Below, in pieces: positions 1-6,773 of a stretch of DNA of 9,332 nt (the first letter of the stretch is position 1; the number at the start of each line of letters is the position of its first letter). Made by a program: the position numbers and the translations under genes. The notes beneath the pieces were generated by a model, which did not search any database, was not told the DNA's origin, and saw only the letters and a program-made list of their open reading frames with translations. The stretch is taken from the NCBI GenBank assembly GCA_023386855.1, contig JAEWIW010000411.1, forward strand, positions 1-9,332, read 5' to 3'. The DNA is from Bacteroidota bacterium. GTDB lineage: Bacteria; Bacteroidota; Bacteroidia; Chitinophagales; Chitinophagaceae.

Positions 1-829
1 ATAGAAAATTGTTTTCATTTAGGCGGACAAGACTGATATCGAATGATTCCCGTCTTACAGCAAGTTGAATGTTTTTATCTACAATTTGCTTTCTGGAATC
101 CAGGCCACATATAATATGGTCTGAACGGCTTTCTACTTCAAAGGATATGATATTGGTGTCCGGAACAATTACCGGCCTTACGTTCAAATTATGCGGCGCC
201 ACCGGAGTAATTACAAAACTACAGGAATCCGGAAACATTATTGGGCCATTGCAACTTAATGAATATCCCGTAGACCCGGTTGGCGTTGCCACAATTACAC
301 CGTCGGCCCAGTAGGTATTTAAAAACTCCCCGTTCAGGTATGTATGAATCTTGATCATCGGTGATGTATCCGTTTTATGGATCGCAAATTCATTCAAACC
401 GAAAGGCATATTATTAAAAACCGGCAGGCTTGCATCCAGGTGAAGCAATGCACGGTCATCAATTACATAAGTACCACTGACCAGCGAACTCACTGCAGAA
501 TGCAATTCTTTTTTACCTATACTCGCCAGGAAGCCCAATCTTCCAAAATTTATACCAAGAACAGGAATATTCTTATCGGTTACCAATGTAACCGTATCCA
601 GCAATGTTCCATCTCCGCCAAGACTGATCACAAAATCAATGGAATTATCGAGCTGGTCGCCATTATCAAAAAATTCAACTTCTGATTCAATCCGGAAAGC
701 AGATCTTATATTTTCATAAAATGGCCGAAAGATCACCATTTGTATTCCCTCTTTTGTCAGCTCATCAAACAATTGCTGAACATCCGCATGCTGATCTTCT
801 GTTACCCTGCTGTAGATGGCTACCTTCAT
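1..829 (-). CDS. nadK: NAD kinase, C-terminus cut by window edge
   Basis: Phosphorylates NAD to NADP in the cytoplasm, using ATP or polyphosphate. I translated this strand by hand: an open frame of 276 codons runs from ATG at 829-827 to the window edge with no stop. Family hallmarks are all present: GGDGT at residues 71-75 (phosphate binding and catalytic Asp73), LGINFGRLGFL around 91-101, the NE pair at 150-151 (NAD contact), the glycine-rich TPTGSTGYSLS at 182-192, and PVAPHNLN at 209-216. Bacterial NAD kinases of this type are about 290 residues, so perhaps 15-20 residues are missing. It follows the Omp85-like gene by 33 bases and is probably co-transcribed with it. An AAAAGGA stretch abuts the ATG, too close to act as a normal Shine-Dalgarno. 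The N-terminal MKVAIYSR is a typical family start, so the start choice is secure. Confidence 0.97.
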   Translation of the reverse strand, partial: MKVAIYSRVTEDQHADVQQLFDELTKEGIQMVIFRPFYENIRSAFRIESEVEFFDNGDQLDNSIDFVISLGGDGTLLDTVTLVTDKNIPVLGINFGRLGFLASIGKKELHSAVSSLVSGTYVIDDRALLHLDASLPVFNNMPFGLNEFAIHKTDTSPMIKIHTYLNGEFLNTYWADGVIVATPTGSTGYSLSCNGPIMFPDSCSFVITPVAPHNLNVRPVIVPDTNIISFEVESRSDHIICGLDSRKQIVDKNIQLAVRRESFDISLVRLNENNFL

Positions 830-862
830 TCCTTTTGTTTATGAGTGATCCTTTCAGTTCTT

Positions 863-2323
863 CTAAAAATCATTCTTGATATGTAAAAATACTCCCTTTT
901 GACCGAATTGATTAACACTGTAATCCAATCTTACGATCACGTCATAGAAAGTAACCATGTCGATTCCTAACCCACCGGTGTAGAGCATTTTATTGACCAG
1001 TGAATTATTCGTGAAGTTTTTATTGTAGGCATATCCCATGTCTCCATATACCTTGGCATAAAAAGTAAAAGGTATCCTCGCATGGTTTAATATCGGTGGA
1101 ATACTGAACTTGAGGAGCTTTTGTCTTAAGGTATTTCTAAGCATCAATCCTGCCACGCCATCCACTACATACTTCTCCATTCCCCTGAGGTAAAAATCTC
1201 CATAACCAAACATCTGGCTATTGATGAAAGGCTGGTCAAAAGGCAACCGGATTGTTCCATTGACATTCATGGAATAAAAGGTCTTCTTTGCAAGCGGCCA
1301 GTTCTTATTGAATTTGGCATTGAGTTGCCACATGCCGGTTTCTTTATTGATCCCTCTTCTTATTAAGCCCAATTCACCCATCCACCCGGTAAGTGGGTAA
1401 GGGATATAATCCACGTTGAAATGACTTACAGCGTAGGATATCTCCGGGTATTGTATCCTGTTGGTTGAAGATTTAAAATAATCAGGGTTTAGTAACAAAA
1501 CCTTGGGGTCCACTTCCTGTATGGTATAACCTAGTCGTACCGAATGAAAAGTCCGTAGGCCCGGCCTGTAGTCGTATTCTACAAAAGCATTCCATCTTTT
1601 TAAATTGAAGGAATCATTGAACACCTGCTGGTTATGGGCTGTCTGGTAATTCACTTCCCTGTTAAAGGAATAATTCACTCCCACCTTATAACCATGCTTC
1701 AAAGAAGGGTCAGCATTGGGTTGATCGTATTCGAACTTAAGCTGCTTTGTATAACCGGTCACCAGCCATAAACGGAGTTTATCATTCCGGCCTGTAAAAT
1801 TATAATGCGTGAATTTCAAACCATAATTGAGTCTTTCGGCAGAATATCCCTGCTTTGCCCATTCGGTCAAATTCCTGTCGATGGGTTTTAAATAAGGAAT
1901 AGGGAAAATGTACCATCTTTCCCTCACCTGGATAGTAACATTGACAATTGGTCCATAAAAATTTTTCAGCGCGATCACCACTTCATTGAATAGTTTGGTG
2001 TTCATCAGCTGCTGCCTTGATTCCTCGAAGGCTTTAACCAGGTCGGTAAGATTTACAGAGTCTCCTGTTTTAAAAAACAGTTCACGAAGAATGATATAAT
2101 CTTTTGTGCGGGTATTACCGGTTATACTGATCTCCCCTACTTCAAAGGGTTTTCTTTCAGTTCCAGGCTCATTGCCGGGTTGTAAATGAAGAGGATTAAT
2201 GGCAGAATCTCCAGACATTCCAAAAAGCATACTGCTATCCAATGGAACAGGTTGGGCACGAAGCGCTCCACACCAGAAAGCTACCAACAAAGCCAGACAA
2301 CAATATTTCAATACGATCCCCAT
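863..2323 (-). CDS. Short Omp85-family (BamA/TamA-like) outer-membrane protein with a single POTRA domain
   Basis: A 486-residue predicted outer-membrane beta-barrel. Residues 1-23 form a signal peptide (hydrophobic core 5-20, likely cleavage ALRA|QP). Residues about 61-137 read as one POTRA domain: EISITGNTRTKDYIILREL, a Gly-Asp turn at 87-88, a helix ending in LFNEVVI, and a final strand VNVTIQVRERW. Residues about 160-486 alternate in the manner of beta strands and end in Phe, as outer-membrane barrels do. LRGM at 379-382 matches the conserved VRGF/Y-type motif of Omp85 loop 6. True BamA has five POTRAs and is over 750 residues, so this is not BamA. It could be a TamA-like or FpT/short-Omp85 protein inserting or exporting envelope components; the substrate cannot be told. 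It lies 65 bases after the CBS gene and 33 before nadK. I found no clear TAnnTTTG box ahead of it. Confidence 0.88.
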   Translation of the reverse strand: MGIVLKYCCLALLVAFWCGALRAQPVPLDSSMLFGMSGDSAINPLHLQPGNEPGTERKPFEVGEISITGNTRTKDYIILRELFFKTGDSVNLTDLVKAFEESRQQLMNTKLFNEVVIALKNFYGPIVNVTIQVRERWYIFPIPYLKPIDRNLTEWAKQGYSAERLNYGLKFTHYNFTGRNDKLRLWLVTGYTKQLKFEYDQPNADPSLKHGYKVGVNYSFNREVNYQTAHNQQVFNDSFNLKRWNAFVEYDYRPGLRTFHSVRLGYTIQEVDPKVLLLNPDYFKSSTNRIQYPEISYAVSHFNVDYIPYPLTGWMGELGLIRRGINKETGMWQLNAKFNKNWPLAKKTFYSMNVNGTIRLPFDQPFINSQMFGYGDFYLRGMEKYVVDGVAGLMLRNTLRQKLLKFSIPPILNHARIPFTFYAKVYGDMGYAYNKNFTNNSLVNKMLYTGGLGIDMVTFYDVIVRLDYSVNQFGQKGVFLHIKNDF

Positions 2324-2388
2324 GTGTTGGAACTGATTCCGGTTTTATCTACATAATCAAGCAGGATAGACAAGATACTAAAAGCCGA

Positions 2389-3048
2389 TCAAATATTGAG
2401 ATAAGTCATTAAATGATCATAATTATCTCTTAGCTCATTCTGGTAGAGTTCTTCACCGAAATAGTATTTCACTACGTATTCGTACCGCTGGAAGGTGGAT
2501 ACAATATCGGAGATCTCGAATTTATTGATCTTGAGTGTAACGAGAAAAGTGTCGATGGTATTGTCCCAGTAAGTATTCAGCTGGGTAATCTGCGCATCAT
2601 TGGTTTCAACCAGTTTTGATATCTCTGCAAAAGAAAAATTTCTTTGCTCCATTTCGAGAACAATTAAACCACCGGGTTCACTGGAACCGGTAATTTTTCC
2701 CAGGTGCTTCAACAGGTCTGAAGCAAGGATAACCCCGGCAAACTCATTGTTTTGTTCTACCACGGGCACCAGCGAAAGGTTATAATCATTAGCCGCCTGG
2801 ATGGATTCAAGCATATGGGTATGTGCATGAACAAAAACCCTGGAAAATTGCTGGCTGATCTCCTCCATTTTTACCTGGTCATCCTGGTTAAGCAGGTCAT
2901 CTTCAAAAACGATCCCCATGTATTTGTCTTCCGACACCACGGGCAAATGCGAAAGATGGTATTCCGACATCAGTTCCATTGCCTGGAAAACGGAATCACC
3001 CAGGTTAAGGGTTGGAATAGAGGGTGTAATGATCTCTTTGTTCAGCAC
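2389..3048 (-). CDS. CBS-domain pair protein with C-terminal ACT-like domain (AcuB-like)
   Basis: A 219-residue soluble protein. Two CBS motifs form one Bateman module at about residues 2-55 and 70-116; each has the pattern of a helix, LPVV or VPVV strand, and a GIV/GVI strand followed by Asp-Leu-Leu. Residues about 127-198 look like an ACT-type fold (GGLIVLEME strand, helix AEISKLVE, strand TFLVTLKI, helix DIVSTFQRY). CBS pairs bind adenine nucleotides, and this layout resembles AcuB-type proteins, so an energy-sensing regulatory role is plausible but no target is visible. The start is GTG at 3048: the frame upstream hits TAA within seven codons with no ATG, and MLNKEI followed by IPTL is the expected family start. 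It lies between the alpha/beta hydrolase and the Omp85-like gene. The 118-base gap ahead of it contains two inverted repeats. Confidence 0.9.
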   Translation of the reverse strand: MLNKEIITPSIPTLNLGDSVFQAMELMSEYHLSHLPVVSEDKYMGIVFEDDLLNQDDQVKMEEISQQFSRVFVHAHTHMLESIQAANDYNLSLVPVVEQNNEFAGVILASDLLKHLGKITGSSEPGGLIVLEMEQRNFSFAEISKLVETNDAQITQLNTYWDNTIDTFLVTLKINKFEISDIVSTFQRYEYVVKYYFGEELYQNELRDNYDHLMTYLNI

Positions 3049-3086
3049 GGATAATTGCTTTAAGAGTTAAGTTAATGTAAAACCCT

Positions 3087-3102
3087 TTGACAAAATAGTC
3101 AA
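3087..3102. repeat. Short palindrome before the CBS gene
   Basis: TTGAC at 3087-3091 and GTCAA at 3098-3102 form a perfect 5-bp inverted repeat around AAAATA. Read on the minus strand the centre contains TATTTTG, one base short of the Bacteroidota -7 box TAnnTTTG, about 39 bases ahead of the GTG start of the CBS gene. It could be an operator over a degenerate promoter, or chance in AT-rich DNA. The repeat is directly visible; the function is inference. Confidence 0.4.
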
Positions 3103-3110
3103 TAGGCCGT

Positions 3111-3146
3111 TCAACAGTTTAATGTTGTTATTAAAAATACTGTTGA
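3111..3146. repeat. Imperfect 13-bp hairpin in the hydrolase-CBS intergenic gap
   Basis: TCAACAG at 3111-3117 pairs with CTGTTGA at 3140-3146, and inside it TTTAAT at 3118-3123 pairs with ATTAAA at 3130-3135, leaving a six-base loop and a four-base bulge (AATA, 3136-3139). It begins 20 bases downstream of the hydrolase stop codon in the direction of transcription. No T-run follows on either strand, so it is not a classical rho-independent terminator. It may be an RNA stability or processing stem, a weak terminator, or a protein-binding site. Confidence 0.45.
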
Positions 3147-3166
3147 TCTACTCTAGACGGCAATCA

Positions 3167-3943
3167 TCAGGCCACCGCTGCAGGCTCGTTGAGTTTTGTT
3201 AGAAATTTGTGCAGGATCCTGTTGAATTCTTCAGGAACTTCCATCATCGGGGCATGGCCACACTTGTCTACGAAATGAAGTTCGCTGTTGGGAATGAGCT
3301 TATGAAACTCCCTTCCCACAAAGGGCGGAGTGATGGTATCATTATTTCCCCAGATCAGCAGGGTGGGCTGTTTGATCTGGCTTAATTCTTCTCCGAGGTT
3401 ATTCCTGATGGCACTTTTGGCGAGAGAAATGATTTTGATGGCTTTCAGCCTGTTGTTAACGATCTCGTAAACCTCATCTACCAGTTCCTTGGTGGCAATA
3501 GCAGGGTCATAGAAGGTCAGCTCCGTTTTCTTCCTGATATATTCCCGGTCGCCCCTTTTAGGGTAACTGTCTCCCATCCCATTCTCAAAAAGACCGGAAC
3601 TACCTGTAAGTATCAGTGACTTAATTCTTTGTGGATGTTTCAGAACATGCAACAGGGCCACATGACCGCCAAGGGAATTTCCAAGCAGATGAAGCTTGTC
3701 GTAATTGAAATGCTCGATAAAACGGTTAACGTATTTTTCCAGTCCGCCTACGGTTGTATGCAGGAGATCAAGTTCCAGCAAGGGAAGCATGGGCACCACC
3801 ACTTTATTATGATGGCGGAAATACTCGATCAGGTCACTGAAATTGCTTAGGGCACCGAATAATCCATGTAATAAGACCAAAGGTTCCCCTTCACCCACTT
3901 CAATAAACTTGAACTTATCCACATGTTTGATCTCGTAATTCAT
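3167..3943 (-). CDS. Alpha/beta hydrolase (MhpC-like)
   Basis: A 258-residue cytoplasmic alpha/beta-hydrolase-fold enzyme with no signal peptide. The catalytic parts are visible: HG at 26-27 for the oxyanion hole, the nucleophile elbow GNSLGG at 88-93 (Ser90), the acid Asp202 in WGNNDTITPP, and His230 in CGHAPMMEVPEEF. A cap region lies at about 120-185. Length and motif order fit the large MhpC/BioH-like group, whose substrates range over esters and C-C bonds, so no reaction can be assigned. An intact triad argues for an active enzyme. It sits 70 bases after the CvpA-family gene and 118 before the CBS gene. Upstream, TATTTTAG (3978-3971) differs from TAnnTTTG at one position and lacks a well-placed TTG, so a separate promoter is possible but weak. 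Confidence 0.92.
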   Translation of the reverse strand: MNYEIKHVDKFKFIEVGEGEPLVLLHGLFGALSNFSDLIEYFRHHNKVVVPMLPLLELDLLHTTVGGLEKYVNRFIEHFNYDKLHLLGNSLGGHVALLHVLKHPQRIKSLILTGSSGLFENGMGDSYPKRGDREYIRKKTELTFYDPAIATKELVDEVYEIVNNRLKAIKIISLAKSAIRNNLGEELSQIKQPTLLIWGNNDTITPPFVGREFHKLIPNSELHFVDKCGHAPMMEVPEEFNRILHKFLTKLNEPAAVA

Positions 3944-4013
3944 CTCTTTGCTTCTTTCGTCAATGAATCGCTAAAATAGGAGATTTAACGTTATAAAACA
4001 CCATTCCACCATA

Positions 4014-4565
4014 TTAGCCTTTCTCTTTCAGGGGAATCTCTGTAGACAGTTTTTCAAAATAATCCTTGAGCTGGCCGAACAAATCCTGGAAAAAGGGGGT
4101 AAATTTTCCCAATCCATCTATAAAAAACGGCCCGATGGGAGAAACCAGGTTATAGACTTTTGATTCTTCAATGGCAGGTTCTTTCAACCACCCCAACTGG
4201 ACTACATAAAACAGGATCACACTGTAAATTATGGTATGGATCAAAAGATATAGCATGGCACCTGCCAGCCTGTTAACAGGCCCCAGCATTACCAGGTCAA
4301 GAGATTTGGTGATCAGCGCCGCAAGCAGGTTCACGAGAACTACCACGATTCCAAATACCAGCAGGAAGGCGATCACCGGCAACCATTTGGCTGGCAGCGA
4401 GGTCGAATTACCGAGGTAACCGGCTGCAACGGCCGACAATTTCATAGCTGCGGCCAACCCAATAATAAATGCCACCAACGAAAGTATTCCAACTACGAAC
4501 CCTCTTCGCAACCCTTTTACTACAGCAACGACCACTACAATAAGGTAGGCAAGGTCTATGATCAT
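4014..4565 (-). CDS. CvpA-family inner-membrane protein
   Basis: A 183-residue integral membrane protein. Hydrophobic segments lie at about residues 3-17, 23-42, 61-86 and 101-123, which gives four transmembrane helices. The family signatures are present: the basic KGLRRGF turn at 17-23 between the first two helices, and GPVNRLAGA at 95-103 before the last. The C-terminal 60 residues are amphipathic and end in a charged tail. E. coli CvpA was first linked to colicin V production; the family is widespread and its biochemical role is unclear, with envelope-related roles proposed. The ATG follows the stop of the YqeY-like gene by a single base (TGA-T-ATG), so translational coupling in one mRNA is very likely. 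Confidence 0.9.
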   Translation of the reverse strand: MIIDLAYLIVVVVAVVKGLRRGFVVGILSLVAFIIGLAAAMKLSAVAAGYLGNSTSLPAKWLPVIAFLLVFGIVVVLVNLLAALITKSLDLVMLGPVNRLAGAMLYLLIHTIIYSVILFYVVQLGWLKEPAIEESKVYNLVSPIGPFFIDGLGKFTPFFQDLFGQLKDYFEKLSTEIPLKEKG

Positions 4566-4566
4566 A

Positions 4567-5019
4567 TCAAGGATTAAGCAATTCTTTCACGGCCTGGCTG
4601 ATGCTTTTCCCATCGGCCTTGCCGGCTAGTTCTTTTGTGGCTACGCCCATCACTTTTCCCATATCGGCAGGGCTGCTGGCGCCAACCCTGTTGATGATTT
4701 CCTTAACGGCCGACTGAAGTTCTTCGGGCTCCATCTGTTTAGGCAGAAATTTTTCGATCACTTCAATTTCTTCCTTTTCTTTCTGGGCCAGGTCAGTCCT
4801 GTTTTGCTGTTCAAAGATCTCAAGGGAGTCCTTGCGCTGCTTGACCATTTTCTGCAGAAGTTTGGTCTCTTCCTCGGCGGAGATCTCTCCGCCTGCACCA
4901 CCAGCCGTTTTAGCAACAATGATTGCAGCTTTAACCGCCCGCAGGCTTCTTACTGCTTTTTCATCTTTTGCAAGCATGGCAGTTTTCAGTTCTGCCATGA
5001 TTTTCTGTTCGAGGTTCAT
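4567..5019 (-). CDS. GatB/YqeY-domain protein
   Basis: A 150-residue, mostly helical cytoplasmic protein matching the full YqeY family length. Recognisable signatures are RSLRAVKAAI at 24-33, KQRKDSLEIFE at 60-70, FLPKQM at 91-96, MGKVMG at 120-125, and the C-terminal GKADGKSISQAVKELL at 133-148. YqeY resembles the tail domain of GatB, the amidotransferase subunit that makes Gln-tRNA(Gln) from Glu-tRNA, and so is suspected to bind tRNA, but its own function is not established. It starts nine bases after the gldC stop and ends one base before the CvpA-family ATG, in a tight three-gene operon. No Shine-Dalgarno sequence is evident. Confidence 0.93.
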   Translation of the reverse strand: MNLEQKIMAELKTAMLAKDEKAVRSLRAVKAAIIVAKTAGGAGGEISAEEETKLLQKMVKQRKDSLEIFEQQNRTDLAQKEKEEIEVIEKFLPKQMEPEELQSAVKEIINRVGASSPADMGKVMGVATKELAGKADGKSISQAVKELLNP

Positions 5020-5028
5020 ATAAATTAT

Positions 5029-5376
5029 TTAAGCCTTATTCTCTTTCATTTGTATGTCGCGGAATTTTTTATAAAAATCCTTTGCGAAATTCCTGAGATC
5101 GTCGACCAGTTCCTCCTGGTGAGTAGCACGGTCAAATGTATCGGCCATGGTATGAAGTGTCTGGTAGAAAAAATCGGCCATCTCATCGATCATCATGTCC
5201 TTGGTCCAGAGATCCACCCTGAGGGCGGTCTTTTCCTGGGCATCCCAGAAAGCCAGCATCATGGCATTGGCCAGCTTGCCCTGGTCGGCACTGCTGTCGG
5301 TAGCACTCCACTGGATTTTTTCCGGTACTCTTTGTTCATCTAGCGTTACATCGATCGATATGGTAGATTTTGCCAT
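5029..5376 (-). CDS. gldC: Gliding motility protein GldC
   Basis: A 115-residue soluble protein matching GldC along its whole length. The N-terminus MAKSTISIDVTLDE, the segment VPEKIQWSATDS at 18-28, the most conserved stretch LRVDLWTKDM at 52-61 followed by DEM, and MADTFDRAT at 77-85 are characteristic. In Flavobacterium johnsoniae, gldC lies next to gldB and supports gliding; its exact biochemical role is not known. Here it leads an operon with the YqeY-like and CvpA-family genes and gldB is not beside it. GldC homologues also occur in non-gliding Bacteroidota, so motility is not implied. I chose ATG 5376 over an in-frame ATG at 5463 because the extra 29 residues have no family counterpart and would cover the -7 promoter box. 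Confidence 0.92.
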   Translation of the reverse strand: MAKSTISIDVTLDEQRVPEKIQWSATDSSADQGKLANAMMLAFWDAQEKTALRVDLWTKDMMIDEMADFFYQTLHTMADTFDRATHQEELVDDLRNFAKDFYKKFRDIQMKENKA

Positions 5377-5400
5377 CGGTATTTGTTTATTGTGAAGGGC

Positions 5401-5408
5401 CAAAAATA
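5401..5408 (-). promoter_or_regulatory. Candidate -7 promoter box for the gldC operon
   Basis: On the minus strand this reads TATTTTTG, a perfect match to the Bacteroidota -7 consensus TAnnTTTG, with the box ending 24 bases before the gldC ATG. That would give a leader of about 20 bases. No TTG sits at the ideal distance upstream, so the -33 half is weak. This is a consensus match only. Confidence 0.55.
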
Positions 5409-5494
5409 TTGAGAAACAGGTTGTAAAAATACGTTTTAATGCCCAGTGAAGGAAACTGCACAAAATACGGTGGTTAAAATGGAGTACAATTTCG

Positions 5495-5525
5495 TTGTTT
5501 TAAACTGGCGTCCTTTCTAATTTTG
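5495..5525 (+). promoter_or_regulatory. Promoter of the T9SS cargo gene
   Basis: TTG at 5495-5497 and TAATTTTG at 5518-5525 match the Bacteroidota -33 TTG and -7 TAnnTTTG elements with a 20-base spacer, inside the usual range. The box ends 22 bases before the ATG at 5548. Together with the opposing gldC box about 90 bases away, this makes the intergenic region a divergent promoter region. Confidence 0.68.
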
Positions 5526-5547
5526 AATTGATCCAAAATTCATCCCT

Positions 5548-6738
5548 ATGAAACAAGTCTACTCCAACCCAATGGTGTATACACTCCTGCTCTGTATCCT
5601 CCTACACCTTCCAACAGGGATCATCGCACAATGCAACTGCCCTAATGGTGAAACGCCCATGACGACGGTTCATCAAAGAAATATTACCACTTCAATGGAA
5701 GAAACGGTTCTCAACTTCCCCCAATTCGATCCTGCAGAAGGAACCCTGATCTGCACCAACGTAAATGCCACCATCACTGCGATCACAAGGATCCGTATCG
5801 AGAATGATGAAATGTTCGCTGCCGATTACAAGATCAATTACAGCCGCACTTCCACTATCAGCGGTCCCGGCCTTGATCCTACCCTGGTAAGTTCTTTTTC
5901 AAAAAGCTATGGACCCTACCACCTGGCCGAAAGCGATGGCGTTTATTTTTCAGGGGCCGACTATATCATCACCAATAAAGACACTGTACTGAATAAAAAA
6001 CAGCTCACCCGAACCATGAGCGGCGATGTAAGCGCTTTCCTCGGAAGCGGTACAGTAAGCTATACTTATAATCTCAGCACTTTATCGAAGATCTCGGGTG
6101 GAGGAAATTACCTTGGGGGCCCGCTTACCTCCGATGTCATTGATTTCCGCCTTACCTATACATACTGCCCCATGACCCTGCTGGGAGGATGGCTAAAAGA
6201 TTTTACTGTTAAAGCTGAGGATGCGCAAAACATTAGCGTTGACTGGAAAACGCTGGAACAAACCAATGGACAGCGTTACGCCGTGGAATTGAGTACCGAC
6301 AATAAATCATTTTCCTCCATTGCCAGCTTTGTTTCTTCTTCCCCAGATAAAGGGGAATATCGATTTGTTTACCACCCGAAAAACACTCCTTCCGGTAAAC
6401 TATACTTCAGGATCAGCAAAACAGGTCCTGACGGCCATACAATGTTATCGGGGGTAAAAACCATCAACCTGCACAGTAGCGAAGTGAAGGGCCAACTGGT
6501 TTATCCTAACCCTGCCAACCGGCTGGTAAGCCTTGAATTTTCACAACCCATTAAAAATAACCTGCTGGTAGAGATCATGGGTATCTCGGGAAATATTGTT
6601 CAAAAAGAACAGATCAGCATGAATAATACCAATGCTGCCACTATCCGCCTGAAAGATCTTCCCCCGGGTATTTATTTCCTGAAAAGCACCGACCAGGCAT
6701 CCGGTGGAAAGTATTTTTCAAGGCTGGCAATAAAATAA
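5548..6738 (+). CDS. Secreted protein with choice-of-anchor E-like domain and T9SS type A sorting domain
   Basis: A 396-residue exported protein. Residues 1-27 form a signal peptide (core YTLLLCILL, likely cleavage GIIA|QC); IAQC does not fit a lipobox, so a lipoprotein is unlikely. Residues about 40-207 resemble the choice-of-anchor E domain: FPQFDPAEGTL near 57-67, alternating strands, and a closing VIDFRLTYTY. Residues about 214-308 look like the fibronectin-III-like module common in Bacteroidota secreted proteins (VDWKTLEQTNGQRYAVELS, LYFRISKTGPDG). Residues about 314-396 are the T9SS type A sorting signal: VYPNPANRLVSLEF, LPPGIYFLK and a terminal Lys. The product should cross the outer membrane by T9SS and be released or surface-attached. 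Mature Cys29, 31, 69 and 207 could form two disulfides. No catalytic motif is seen; a structural or adhesive role is a guess. Confidence 0.87.
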   Translation: MKQVYSNPMVYTLLLCILLHLPTGIIAQCNCPNGETPMTTVHQRNITTSMEETVLNFPQFDPAEGTLICTNVNATITAITRIRIENDEMFAADYKINYSRTSTISGPGLDPTLVSSFSKSYGPYHLAESDGVYFSGADYIITNKDTVLNKKQLTRTMSGDVSAFLGSGTVSYTYNLSTLSKISGGGNYLGGPLTSDVIDFRLTYTYCPMTLLGGWLKDFTVKAEDAQNISVDWKTLEQTNGQRYAVELSTDNKSFSSIASFVSSSPDKGEYRFVYHPKNTPSGKLYFRISKTGPDGHTMLSGVKTINLHSSEVKGQLVYPNPANRLVSLEFSQPIKNNLLVEIMGISGNIVQKEQISMNNTNAATIRLKDLPPGIYFLKSTDQASGGKYFSRLAIK

Positions 6739-6750
6739 GGCTTAGTTTGC

Positions 6751-6758
6751 TATTTTTG
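6751..6758 (+). promoter_or_regulatory. Possible -7 promoter box for DUF4290
   Basis: TATTTTTG matches TAnnTTTG and ends 15 bases before the chosen ATG at 6774. No TTG is found 17-23 bases upstream, so the match is one-sided, and the leader would be only about 10 bases. The gene may alternatively be read through from the T9SS cargo gene, which ends at 6738. Confidence 0.4.
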
Positions 6759-6773
6759 TTGCAATCAGATTTT

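Noticed and set aside
377..685. 102-codon open frame on the plus strand at the left edge, plus a smaller one at 69-314
   Set aside because: Both are antisense to NAD kinase, whose motifs are intact on the minus strand throughout.
3986..3993. TAACGTTA palindrome upstream of the alpha/beta hydrolase
   Set aside because: Eight bases in AT-rich DNA is expected by chance, and no partner site or promoter is well placed around it.
4804..5343. 179-codon open frame on the plus strand
   Set aside because: It lies antisense across the YqeY-like gene and gldC, both strong family matches. Its translation has no recognisable domain and is rich in Phe, His and Leu as expected of a shadow frame.
5377..5463. 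29-codon N-terminal extension of gldC
   Set aside because: It has no counterpart in GldC and would contain the TAnnTTTG box; ATG 5376 gives the standard GldC start.
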